A stretch of 64,000 bases of DNA from Burkholderia sp. Bp8992 (lineage in GTDB: Bacteria; Pseudomonadota; Gammaproteobacteria; Burkholderiales; Burkholderiaceae): NCBI RefSeq assembly GCF_003853705.1, contig NZ_QTQI01000001.1, positions 248,001 through 312,000 on the forward strand, read 5' to 3'. The translations under genes and the position numbers were made by a program. The notes beneath the pieces were generated by a model. It ran no database searches and was not told where the DNA came from. It saw only the letters and a list, made by a program, of their open reading frames with translations. This document shows, piece by piece, positions 57,001 through 62,585 of the stretch. How positions within the stretch are numbered: the stretch's first letter is position 1; each line of letters begins with the position of its first letter.

Positions 57001-57850
57001 GACCATCCAGACCCAGCAGGGCGGCAACGTATCGATCCTTGGCCCGGGCGGCCAGGCGCTGATCGGGAGTACATCCGCACCGCCTCAGATCGTCGACAGT
57101 GCGACCGGCAAGACGATCGCCGGGCCCGGAATGATGGGTGTCCTCACGCTCGAGAAGGGTGACATCAACATCTTTACGGATCGCAGCGTGCTGCTCGCCC
57201 AGAGCCGGATCTTCACCGAGCAGGGCGGCGACATGACGATCTGGAGTTCGAACGGCGACATCAATGCGGGCAAGGGTGCGAAGTCGTCGGCCGACACACC
57301 GGCGCCGCAATACGTGTGCGACGCGAACCACTATTGCACGGTCGACGCGCGCGGGCAGGTTACGGGCGCGGGCATTGCAACGTTGCAAAGCGTGCCAGGC
57401 GTGCCGATCGGTACGATCAACCTGATCGCGCCTCGTGGCACGGTCGATGCGGGCGATGCGGGGATTCGTGCGGGCAACTTGAACGTCGCTGCGCTGCGCG
57501 TGGTGAATGCCGACAACATTCAGGTGACCGGTAAGGCGACCGGCATCCCGCTCGTGCAGGCGGTGAATACCGGTGCGTTGACGGCCGCGAGTGCTGCTGC
57601 ATCGGCCGCCACTCAGGTGGCGCAGGATATCGCGAAGAACAATGCGTCAGGCGGTGCGGTGCGGCGCTGGACGATCTCGGTGCAGGTCGAAGGCTTCGGC
57701 GATGCGGGCGGCGACGGTACGAAGAAGCACAAGCAGCAGGTCGGCTACGATTCGTCGAACGCGGTGTCGATTCTTGGGTTCGGTCAACCCGGAGCCACGC
57801 AACGGGCCACGTTGACATCCGAGGAGCGGAACCGATTGGGCAAGATCTAA
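45092..57850 (+). CDS. Giant TpsA / filamentous-haemagglutinin family exoprotein, PdtA-like
   Basis: A 4,252-residue secreted adhesin. A signal peptide (SPLYRAVVLMLAAGVSAHAH) precedes an Ala/Gly-rich linker and the TPS haemagglutinin N-terminal domain (about 125-260): AVLTWETMNVGRQTTLNFDQ, ILGNITAQGAVYVINRNGVL and FGAGSQVNVHSLVASSLDVL. Then follows a very long right-handed beta-helix of repeated G-N-V-x-L/T-x-A units. Two helix-rich islands interrupt it at about 3005-3150 and 3879-3939. Only two cysteines are present (C4076 and C4082). No toxin, RGD-autotransporter or barrel domain was recognised, and no TpsB partner gene is in the window. Size and context match the phosphate-regulated PdtA of P. 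aeruginosa (about 4,200 residues). Confidence 0.9.
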   Translation: MAARARTERQLRATASRSVLKSELSPLYRAVVLMLAAGVSAHAHGAGIMNLGQVARVSGGGAGGAAGMPGVPNLGVSPQQALQASQPSIRNLGYAAHAIAAQIAAQQNAAAAAAKLPSTVPNGLAPGGLQVAAGASGDTNNPVLWFNANAPTQNTDASGHVNVDVKQTGQNAVLTWETMNVGRQTTLNFDQSGGTQTNGANNWAVLNRINDPSGRPSQILGNITAQGAVYVINRNGVLFGAGSQVNVHSLVASSLDVLNMNNYNQTLVNKVPVVTDSSLAQDAAGIVASNKQFLSLPAGTTGGLAYAESGSSAGVNGNSRVPNEVLGLGNQVNLTSAGQYQPWGDVTIEQGASITTHANGNVSDGGFVMIAAPNVTNAGHIKATDGQVVLAAGVGVSLRPNSGATTNPQVLLPELSGKITLLGSNGQMTDITPAGTLTNTGIVEAARGNVNLLGSRVAQNGVVGVTTSVNSPGAITISTVDEYQSNNPNGVAYLGQGLQTTDSTGGANDTHRAGLLSFGPDSVTTVMPDGNGQTTPSTPGATFTPGGIGMTAGSVWFQGGSLIEAPGSKVSVGALAPSASGAQAPAGQTAVPGRIYVDSGATIDVSGLANVEVPIAQTLVTVDRIGQNELADSPLLRNGFLFGYKNLVFDSTLTGTRSDGVSWVGSPILNLSGYVNLIPRTVDQLLTNGGSIMLSGNEVMTATGSSMNLNGGYVHVDGGIVNTTRLVDANGAIVPIDKASPYDTYVGVAGQFTESHPRWGVTKSWYNPLQTAGTYQGDYIVGGNAGTLDIYGLQSTVLDGDISAQAFGGAKQMQGNSLPSGGTFNLGADPKLDGAALVHLTSNNNEVASGTAGLVVLQDKAPQLADIAPGFSIDTPLDQTALQALPATDPRNVLTTTVVPVATLNNGGFANLNVTEDKAGGKGVVVPQGTQLNLQPGGSITINSPVAGTDVNVAGRLSVPSGVISITSGGNVIVGPQGVISAAGQWVNNDVQAAPGTTPGNSQFINGGSITLSALLGSNVIGGGLVGDTSGSVLLQPGSVLDVSSGGEMLSNGQLLMQNGVPAGRGGNVTLQAYSATPLKQFGGSDGAPTLPSVQPTAGTIALGGTILSEGFSGGGTLTLQALGFRIGGAEAAASPWDVYLPETFFARQGFGKYVLNAFYDTTVAPGASVAVTQLNRIPDMFALQQAATGANLAAGGLTTIGQLDAYHRQATGLVLTAGNDTSWRQGQLATTPSYPGVTGAVTLSEGASIHADAGASIGLGSPAQVTVLGSIVAPGGSITLSADGNGTNALAGQFSTGFMSASQSVWLGADASLDVSGTAVANPLAAPVKIGATAVVPNTGKVLAGGSVTMSSDTGYVVAQSGSKIDVSGTSATFDQLQPNGTYASQPVWSDAGSITLSAANGLFVDATLAGRPGAVQARGGTLTILPRQADPHSNGSTATALVVRQDGTFVPAGLMPGQSFSSAIDSTTGLPIGQSSGVLQFAADRLDGSGIANLVLGSGIPPNGAPSIPILFAGNVTLSLPESVTLNTGRVAAIGMGQLSSLLSTPARKADGTLAAAVDGLLAQPQPSLGTTVEIDAPYVALSGPPIQSLSKQFKPVAALSDATLNVNASFIDLKNQAQLNNFAHANFTSSGDIRLSSTNAGGSATGTAPGMLYTPGNLTFNAADLYPSTGSTFVVAAVGPTDSATGKPVPTTVTFASNGVSGTPLSAGGALLVDATNIVQGGTVRAPSGTIVFGVGDPSNAATQAQFAGLPLVATDTVKLVNGSVTSVSNGGLVIPYGATIDGVEWQFNPLAGNTTSDLTAPPAKYVGVNGSNVALDKGATIDLSGGGDLQAIEWVPGTGGTRDVLSQYNVSYASGKGATAIPINVGAGNVYAIVPGKQSPVAAYDPTLAQTIQPSTNDNGTATTATATMGVGRASLTDPVGKAVYLSGVPGLAPGYYTLLPGKYATLPGAYRVTVSNTAGNLVPGASQVLQDGTVVTAGYFADALTGSRSATPTLFNVQSNNVWQQYSQYTLTGANAYFTKLAATKGNVTPPLPVDGGQLVLAATKALSLGATLNAAAGAGGAPAQVDIASQDIQITGNGSAALPGYLQIGSDALDSLNAGSLLIGGTRAATTSGVTITPIANSVVVSNDGSTTLKGPEILLVTKTDGSGTDPNAANGLRVDASASIAAQGDYPAAKDQPIAIAGDGALLRVSNGAMAPLSRTGGTGKGLMTVGAGATLAGGQALLLDSSGDLKVDPSAVLSAKAITADGSAITFTNASGASAASLPGFVVDPAGLAQFANAQQVTLRSYGAIGFVGDVNATFGNSVDLSAGRFTSDGGHVTLNAQQVAFTNEMGAAPGTTTAGNGTLTVNAKEIDFGTGTKAASGFGSAVMNATAGIVGQGTGTFDFGALPVTLNAPVYLADTSSAATVKTTGALTLNGASGKALKRDAVGGAWAFTGGTVVDNGATISAPAGNVTLEATTGNLTIGGGSTVSAAGVSKQFFDVTRYAPAGSIALTADAGTVDVQAGSTLDFSGASGGGAAGSLSLSAPQQVVNLNGTIKGGAASGYAGGAFSLNTGGAADLDALSKTLASSGVNQAITVHTKTGNLTLSPGNTLTAHSVLLTADGGSGSSADTANGNVNVLGTIDASGKAGGEIDLYGRNGVDIEGSLLARGSDPNQRGGKVNIGTTALFDPTIVDANGNSVAYNATYGYENILRANAGAITLGANALIDVSGGTAGGLSGGTVNFRAPLLADNGVKVNLPDTFNDGKGIVGSRATTLEAYAVWSTTDATTGAQHFDGVIDPAGWYDKSGHLLAGTFTAQGTSGTPATFSFAPDGSGGGTLTNQTTGVSSTVTQVQLQGGDKDMGFGGLNNMYFAPVSGGTNTDHQTFYGYQNGDASTAAPGTLMGFVQHGLDTLVDPFAGKNIANARIVPGIELDNPSSAINGGDIQVLTNWNLGAGTSPTNLAFRFDGQAPVVTLRAENNVKVKASLSDGFFQIANPLGGGGTIPVPPLSTLAAAQTIYGASAGHYGYALSFWTSYGLASGPGQPIGGAPDEIAEYYALYTAYANFLDQTATSLSSALGPGWSPNDTNVEIIYGIRASNSSTMLPGQPTAPVAPTVAEQASNPGSYLIYLNQYQKYLSDSVQFVVQHQQWPLVTSVDAPKVQPVSVIATTTISVPAVTDNTPSPTSVATVPIPLVSASLTGGPSSSFRVVAGADLNSTNPLALQARTAGSGSNDKSVTFDGHTTFVDSNGLAILAPTMIRTGTGSIDIAAGNDIALFDSSSIQPNSPDITVPGVIYTGGAPATGAPAGTGLSIIHGLNNNPDILVTSAVNPDSAGDITIHAQGDIKGAEYLTDVNGTVTGRQGANISPFWWQWMQIGNPTGMVGATNPVSQTVQTSINFGAFDQGVLSAGGNVSVSAGGNISDLSVSLPTTWYLTGANTDNPTVNTVGGGNLSVRAGGDILSGGYFVAKGTGTITAGGKIGADIAVPSSVDGQPAVTMDTLLATQDGVLDVSARQGVSIGRVFDPSYVQSIALLNAYRQQADMQGYSSTSAVNIVSTTGDVAIGTLSNISLIGGGSTESQAPGRGDFSSVLPASMNVTALTGGIALAASGVLYPSASGDLSLIADQSVTLSSVNGMGWDGRAVFGMFDIDPSAMPSPSRPNVIVANPTDPSAAAHNSTGLHGDDTVPARIYSLNGDIVDGALQAADVNAGFYGNLVPVAIDKPALVQAGRDIVNLSLFGQNLRKSDVTRIVAGQDIYDTPLIHNVDAVIPVLALGGPGTFDIQAGRNIGPLTSQLDVSSALTSPAGKTTGINAIGNANNPYLPHESASVNVLFGVGPGIDTATFVSSYIDPARSVSGVSSATPALVTFMEQYEAGLSVDTGLVNDQPAIKPLSADEAWSKFKALPQYVQQLFAEQVLFKVLTSVGEDYNNPASPYYQKYARGYEALNTMFPASLGYTANNLGGGSNGANKLTDTGDLDIRSTTIQTQQGGNVSILGPGGQALIGSTSAPPQIVDSATGKTIAGPGMMGVLTLEKGDINIFTDRSVLLAQSRIFTEQGGDMTIWSSNGDINAGKGAKSSADTPAPQYVCDANHYCTVDARGQVTGAGIATLQSVPGVPIGTINLIAPRGTVDAGDAGIRAGNLNVAALRVVNADNIQVTGKATGIPLVQAVNTGALTAASAAASAATQVAQDIAKNNASGGAVRRWTISVQVEGFGDAGGDGTKKHKQQVGYDSSNAVSILGFGQPGATQRATLTSEERNRLGKI

Positions 57851-57864
57851 TAGAGCGAAATGTG

Positions 57865-57907
57865 CGCGACGCGGGTTGCCGGTAACATCTCGGCGCTCGC
57901 GTTTTTT
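57865..57907 (+). terminator. Possible terminator of the adhesin gene
   Basis: CGCGA (57865-57869) can pair with TCGCG (57897-57901), directly before GTTTTTTAT. The stem is short with a long loop, so this is only a tentative terminator. Confidence 0.35.
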
Positions 57908-58122
57908 ATGCGGGCGCTGCATGCATGGTTCGAACAGGTGAGGATGGGCGTCTCCCGCGACCCGGATCCCTGCGGTTCGATGAAAGGAACGATCTGAGTT
58001 GATAGCTCCTTTGCACGGACTCATTACACGTCGCGGGGCGATCCGACACTCTCCGAGTGCAGTGAAATTAGCCGGGCAGGTACAGACCTGCCGATGCACA
58101 GGTTGATGGCTGTCAAATGAAA

Positions 58123-58150
58123 CTGCGCCCCTGGTATCCCAGGGGCGCAG
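58123..58150 (-). terminator. Terminator of the pstS-like gene
   Basis: CTGCGCCCCTGG (58123-58134) and CCAGGGGCGCAG (58139-58150) form a perfect 12-bp stem with a 4-base loop; on the minus strand TTTCATTT follows. It lies 35 bases beyond the stop codon. Confidence 0.85.
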
Positions 58151-58184
58151 CGGTCTGGCTCTCTGTAGTCAGCGTGTCGACGAA

Positions 58185-59477
58185 TTAACGACCGACTACG
58201 GTACCCGTGCAGACGCTCGTGTTGCCGATGTCGAGGTTGAAGCCGCTCGCGTTGCTCAGGAAGTCGTTCGAGATGGCCGTCTGGTAGTTCGACGGAACCG
58301 TGTCGAAGCCGTTGCCATGCACGATCGACGCAAAGCTGGCGTTCGTGTAGTGGCTGTTCAGGAAGTCATGAACGGCCGTCTTGACGGTCGCATCCTTGTA
58401 GCACTGGCTCAGGATGATCTGGCTGGTGCCGGAAACCGGGTAGCCCGACACCGGATTGCCGGCGGCCGGCACCCATTGCGAAGGATCCGAGGCTCCGGCC
58501 TTGAGCGCCGGCGGCTTGACCGAACCGAGTGCCGTCGAAGCATTTGCATACGTCGGTGCGTAGTAGATGCCATTCGTATTGTTCACGAGGCTGGCCACCG
58601 GCAGTTGCAGCGCGCCGGCCGGCGTCACGACCGTGCTCGACGGGGCGAGGAACGTGTTCGTATAGTCGGGGCTCAGGTACGCGACGGCGGCACCGGTGGA
58701 GGACGACAGCGCATTGCGCACGCCGCCGCTGCCCGACGCGCCGGTGAAGTTCGACGGCACGACGCCGCCGGGGAACGAAGCCGCGAACGTCAGCGAATCG
58801 ACGAACGTTACGCCCGTGGCCGTGTTGCCTGCCTTACAGACGGCTGCCAGATGGCGGGTCAGCAGTTCCGTCGTGCCGCTGCCGTCCGAGCGGTAGATGA
58901 CCTTGATCGGTGCGTTCGTCGTATAGGCTGCGGTCGTTTCCGGATTGATGACCTGGTTCCAGTTCGTCAGCTTGCCCGAGAAGATGCCGCACAGATCGTC
59001 GTCGTTCAGCGCGATGCTATGCGCTTGACCCGGCGTCGTCTGCGGCGTCGTCGTGCTCGTGACGGCCGGGCCGTTGACGACCGGCACCGTGATCGGCGTG
59101 ACGATGTACGGAATCTGGATCAGCGGGCCGTTGGTCGCGCCGAGGCCGGCCTTGTACGACGTGAGCTGGGCGGTCGACAGCGCCGCATCGCTGTTCGCGA
59201 AGTGGACCGTGCCCGTGACCGTCGAGCCGAAGTACGTCGGCTGGTTGTTCAGGAATGCGTTCTGGCCGGCGCCCGAGCCAACCGAGTAGTACGTGAACGA
59301 GCCTTCGGCCGTGCCGAACAGGCCGATTTCGGTCGCGGTGTTGCCGATCGCGCCGATGGTCGGGGCGACGAGCGACGAACCGCCGCCGTGGATGTCCGCG
59401 GCCATTGCGGCCGTGGCGCCCAGACCGGAAACAACGAGAGCGAGGACTTGACAGATCTTGCGCTTGCTGGATTTCAT
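58185..59477 (-). CDS. PstS/DING-type secreted phosphate-binding protein
   Basis: A 430-residue exported protein. The signal peptide MKSSKRKICQVLALVVSGLG ends in AMAA before DIHGGGSSLVAPTI, the start typical of PstS-like solute-binding proteins. Later segments are LCGIFSGKLTNWNQVINPET, VIYRSDGSGTTELLTRHLA and VSGYPVSGTSQIILSQCY; the SGT and R-S-D-G-S-G-T elements form the phosphate site. No pstCAB genes adjoin it, so it is not an ordinary ABC partner. DING/LapC-type relatives are T2SS substrates in Pseudomonas. Start chosen at the ATG at 59477 after AAGGAAA; a longer frame to 59591 adds non-signal sequence. Confidence 0.85.
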   Translation of the reverse strand: MKSSKRKICQVLALVVSGLGATAAMAADIHGGGSSLVAPTIGAIGNTATEIGLFGTAEGSFTYYSVGSGAGQNAFLNNQPTYFGSTVTGTVHFANSDAALSTAQLTSYKAGLGATNGPLIQIPYIVTPITVPVVNGPAVTSTTTPQTTPGQAHSIALNDDDLCGIFSGKLTNWNQVINPETTAAYTTNAPIKVIYRSDGSGTTELLTRHLAAVCKAGNTATGVTFVDSLTFAASFPGGVVPSNFTGASGSGGVRNALSSSTGAAVAYLSPDYTNTFLAPSSTVVTPAGALQLPVASLVNNTNGIYYAPTYANASTALGSVKPPALKAGASDPSQWVPAAGNPVSGYPVSGTSQIILSQCYKDATVKTAVHDFLNSHYTNASFASIVHGNGFDTVPSNYQTAISNDFLSNASGFNLDIGNTSVCTGTVVGR

Positions 59478-59594
59478 GAGAAATTTCCTTGAACGAAGAT
59501 AAACGGGAACCCCTGCTGTTGCGGTTGGAATACTTATGGACCGCCGCGTAAATGTAGGGGGTAATTCGAATGACGCGTGTGAATTTTTCATAAC

Positions 59595-59628
59595 GAATGG
59601 TGCGTAACATTTTTATCGAGCAAGCCAT
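59595..59628 (+). promoter_or_regulatory. Shared regulatory block, site D
   Basis: CGAATGGTGCGTAAC (59594-59608, one change from GGTCCGTAAC), 13 bases, then AAGCCAT (59622-59628) followed by TGCG. Orientation points to gspF, 514 bases downstream; in reverse it would sit about 120 bases before the pstS-like gene. Confidence 0.55.
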
Positions 59629-59802
59629 TGCGTTATTCGAATTGATAAAGTGCGGAGCGGAGCGTAATTCGGCACAGGTTGGAACGTTCAGATATTGAGA
59701 TTTGGACGGAATCGTTCGGCGGATCGCGCGCGGGAGCCCGCATGAGACTTGATGGAAGCTGTTGAAGCAGCACGCGAGTCCGCGCACGGCTATCCCAACT
59801 TC

Positions 59803-59836
59803 AAGACGATTTCGTGGCGGATGTTACGGAACATTC
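59803..59836 (-). promoter_or_regulatory. Shared regulatory block, site C
   Basis: On the minus strand GAATGTTCCGTAACATCCGC (59836-59817) matches site B over GAATG-TCCGTAAC and the following CGCCACG. The downstream element is less conserved (TCGTCTT, 59809-59803). It points towards the pstS-like gene, about 330 bases away. Confidence 0.5.
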
Positions 59837-60141
59837 TGCACGTCGATGAATATCTTCCGTTTTGATGTATTTCTTCCGTTTTTTTGCGCGAATCTGTAAA
59901 TGGAAGGTCGATGAGGGGCGCGAGTATTTAATGTATGACCGGTTAATTGATTGGGTAAGAATGAAATCGTTTTTGCGTTATAAGAATAACGGCGACGGGT
60001 AATAAGACCCGCCAAAAAAGGTAGCCCAACATCCGTCACAAATTTGCGCCGGTTCGCTCCGTAGTCTTCCCCGGCGACTCCGTCCGGCAACCTGCGCGAC
60101 GTCATCGGAAGCAGTCGCGCACGTGACAGGAGAGCATCGGC

Positions 60142-61359
60142 ATGTCGGCATTCCGCTACGAAGCGATCGATCCCACCGGCCGCACGCTGAAAGGCGTGCT
60201 CGAAGCCGACAGCGCGCGCGCCGGCCGCAGCCATCTGCGCACGCAAGGTCTCACGCCGCTCGTCGTCGAACTGGCCGCGCAGCGCCTGCACGGCGAGCGC
60301 CATCAACGTTTGTCGCTCGGCCGCAAGCTGTCGCAGCGCGAGCAGGCGATTATCACGCGCCAGCTCGCGAGCCTGCTGGTCGCGGGTTTGCCGCTCGACG
60401 AATCGCTGTCGGTGCTGAGCGAGCAGGCCGAGCGCGAATACGTGCGCGAGCTGATGGCGTCGATCCGGGCGGAAGTCGTCGGCGGCCATTCGTTCGCGAA
60501 TGCGTTGAGCCAGCATCCGCGCGATTTCCCCGAGATCTATCGAGCGCTCGTCGCGGCCGGCGAGCACACCGGCAAGCTCGGCATCGTGCTGTCGCGTCTC
60601 GCCGACTACATCGAACAAAGCAACGCGCTGAAACAGAAGATCCTGCTGGCGTTCACCTATCCGGGCATCGTCACGCTGATCGCGTTCGGCATCGTCACGT
60701 TCCTGCTGAGCTACGTGGTGCCGCAGGTTGCGAACGTGTTCACCAGCACCAAGCAACAGCTGCCGACACTGACGGTCGTGATGCTCGCGCTATCGGACTT
60801 CGTGCGGCACTGGTGGTGGGCATCGCTCGCGGCGACGGTCGCGATCGCCTATGCGATCCGCAAGGTGCTGTCGCGCGATGCGCCGCGGCTCAGGTTCGAC
60901 ACGTGGGTGCTCACCGCGCCGCTCGCCGGCAAGCTCGTGCGCGGCTACAACACGGTGCGCTTCGCGAGCACGCTCGGCATTCTCACCGCGGCCGGCGTAC
61001 CGATCCTGCGCGCCTTGCAGGCGGCCGGCGAGACGTTGTCGAACCGCGCGATGCGCGCGAACGTCGACGACGCGATCGTCCGCGTGCGCGAAGGCTCGGC
61101 GCTGTCACGCGCGCTGGCGCATACGAAGACGTTTCCGCCGGTACTCGTGCACCTGATCCGCTCGGGCGAGGCGACCGGCGACGTGACGACGATGCTCGAT
61201 CGCGCATCCGAAGGCGAATCGCGCGAGCTGGAACGCCGCACGATGTTCCTGACGAGCCTGCTCGAACCGCTGTTGATTCTAGCGATGGGCGGCGTGGTGC
61301 TCGTGATCGTGCTCGCGGTGATGATGCCGATCATCGAGCTGAACAACATGGTGCAGTGA
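60142..61359 (+). CDS. gspF: Type II secretion inner-membrane platform protein GspF
   Basis: A 405-residue polytopic protein of the T2SS/T4P GspF-PilC family, the inner-membrane platform that contacts the GspE ATPase. It opens MSAFRYEAIDPTGRTLKGVL, a family signature, and has the duplicated domain LTRQLASLLVAGLPLDESLS-like (ITRQLASLLVAGLPLDESLS) and FASTLGILTAAGVPILRALQ. Membrane helices lie near 170, 220 and 375. The ATG follows AGGAGAGCATCGGC. Closest in layout to GspF rather than PilC. It stands apart from gspI/gspJ by 22 kb of adhesin genes. Confidence 0.93.
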   Translation: MSAFRYEAIDPTGRTLKGVLEADSARAGRSHLRTQGLTPLVVELAAQRLHGERHQRLSLGRKLSQREQAIITRQLASLLVAGLPLDESLSVLSEQAEREYVRELMASIRAEVVGGHSFANALSQHPRDFPEIYRALVAAGEHTGKLGIVLSRLADYIEQSNALKQKILLAFTYPGIVTLIAFGIVTFLLSYVVPQVANVFTSTKQQLPTLTVVMLALSDFVRHWWWASLAATVAIAYAIRKVLSRDAPRLRFDTWVLTAPLAGKLVRGYNTVRFASTLGILTAAGVPILRALQAAGETLSNRAMRANVDDAIVRVREGSALSRALAHTKTFPPVLVHLIRSGEATGDVTTMLDRASEGESRELERRTMFLTSLLEPLLILAMGGVVLVIVLAVMMPIIELNNMVQ

Positions 61360-61367
61360 TGCGCGGC

Positions 61368-61814
61368 TCAGCGCACGAACGCGTTGGCCTTCTCTGCGGC
61401 GGGCAGCGCGATTTCGCGTTGCAGGCCGTTGCGGTCGACGACGATCGAGCGCGCGCGAACCTCGGCGAGCTTCGCGGCTTCGCCGATCGCCGCACCGAGC
61501 GACACGACGCGCGATGTCTCACCGCCGACGCTGACGATCGCCGCCGCACGGCGCGCGTCGAAGGCGAGCACGCCGAGCAACTGGATGGCGTCGTGGCCGT
61601 CGTCGGGTTTCGCGCCGAACAGCCGCGCGCCGGCCGCAACGTCGATCGGCGCGGGTGGCGGTGCAAGCGCCGCGACCGGCGCATCGGCGGCGCTCAATAC
61701 GCGCACGGCCCACAGCGACACGGCAGCGAGCGCCGCGGCGGCGGCGAGCGTTGCCGCGAGCGGTACGAGATCGGCGCGGGACGGCGCGATGCGAAGCAGG
61801 TCGAACGGTTTCAT
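61368..61814 (-). CDS. GspC-like type II secretion protein (HxcP-type)
   Basis: A 148-residue bitopic inner-membrane protein: short cytoplasmic N-terminus (MKPFDLLRIAPSRADLVPLA), one membrane helix (about 20-38), an Ala/Pro linker and a small periplasmic homology region (IQLLGVLAFDARRAAAIVSV, SLGAAIGEAAKLAEVRARSI, RNGLQREIALP). This fits GspC, which contacts the secretin. It lacks a PDZ domain, as in the short Hxc-type forms. Oddly it is on the opposite strand to gspF and gspH, 8 bases from the gspF stop. The call rests on pattern and context. Confidence 0.7.
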   Translation of the reverse strand: MKPFDLLRIAPSRADLVPLAATLAAAAALAAVSLWAVRVLSAADAPVAALAPPPAPIDVAAGARLFGAKPDDGHDAIQLLGVLAFDARRAAAIVSVGGETSRVVSLGAAIGEAAKLAEVRARSIVVDRNGLQREIALPAAEKANAFVR

Positions 61815-61874
61815 GGCGTCACGTCGATGCGATGGACAGAAGACGTTTCCATTCTTTGCCGCGAGGGTGAATGC

Positions 61875-62402
61875 ATGATGACGGGCCTCAACGAAACCCG
61901 AACGTCGTACGCTGGCCAGTCGCGTGGACACGCGCGTCGCCGCACGCAACGCGGCTTCACGCTGCTGGAGATGCTCGTCGTGCTCGTGATCGTCGGGCTG
62001 CTGGTCGCGGTCGTGACGCTCGCGCCGTCGCGCAATCGCCGCACCGATCTGGCGGAGGAGGCGCAGCGCCTCGCGAACCTGCTCGAATCGGCCGGCGACG
62101 AGGCGCAGGTGCGATCGATGCCGATCGCATGGCAACCGGTCGGCGGCGGCTATCGCTTCGTGCAGCGCACCGACAGCGGCAGCTGGGCGCCGATGACCGA
62201 CGATCTCTATCGCGCACGCCGCTGGGGCACCGAGGTAACGGGCGTGTCGGTGCGCTACACCGGCGGCGGCGAAGTGCCGTCGCGCGTGGTGCTCGGCAGC
62301 GAAAGCATCGACGTGCCCGTGACGATCACGCTGTGGTCCGGCGACGTGCGGATGGCCGTCGTCGGCACGGGCATCGGCAGCTTCGTCGTGCGCCGGCCTT
62401 GA
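61875..62402 (+). CDS. gspH: Type II secretion minor pseudopilin GspH
   Basis: A 175-residue prepilin-like protein with a 26-residue basic leader and the cleavage site TQRGFTLLEMLVVLVIVGLL. The mature part (DLAEEAQRLANLLESAGDEA, IAWQPVGGGYRFVQRTDSGS) matches GspH. It would incorporate into the pseudopilus shaft near the tip. Two adjacent ATGs (61875, 61878) are possible starts. Head-to-head with the gspC-like gene, 60 bases apart. Confidence 0.85.
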   Translation: MMTGLNETRTSYAGQSRGHARRRTQRGFTLLEMLVVLVIVGLLVAVVTLAPSRNRRTDLAEEAQRLANLLESAGDEAQVRSMPIAWQPVGGGYRFVQRTDSGSWAPMTDDLYRARRWGTEVTGVSVRYTGGGEVPSRVVLGSESIDVPVTITLWSGDVRMAVVGTGIGSFVVRRP

Positions 62403-62585
62403 GCGACGCGTGGCGCCGCGCGCGAACACGATGGATGAACACGTCTGGATTGAATCGCGCCGCTGCATGCTTCACCTGACTGTCACACAGCCCGCTCACA
62501 ATCTGTCGTTCGCTTGCGACGGAGCCGCTCCCGGGGGCGCGCGCTTCGGCACGCGGCGTGCAACTCCACTTCCGTCCAGGGATTC

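Larger units (their letters stand above)
57851..58184. other. Intergenic region between convergent adhesin and pstS-like genes
   Basis: About 330 bases. It holds a weak hairpin plus six Ts after the adhesin (57865-57907) and the terminator of the convergent pstS-like gene (58123-58150). Nothing else recognised. Confidence 0.6.
59478..60141. other. AT-rich regulatory interval between pstS-like gene and gspF
   Basis: About 660 bases without a convincing gene, distinctly AT-richer than the rest of the window (especially 59560-60000). It carries two copies of the shared regulatory motif, one on each strand (59595-59628 and 59803-59836), and presumably both divergent promoters. The right end has AGGAGA before gspF. 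Confidence 0.6.

Noticed and set aside
62480-62509. Pho box upstream of the STN gene (CTGTCAC, CGCTCAC, CTGTCGT)
   Set aside because: Half-sites are spaced 13 and 10 bases instead of 11, so the helical phase expected for PhoB is missing.
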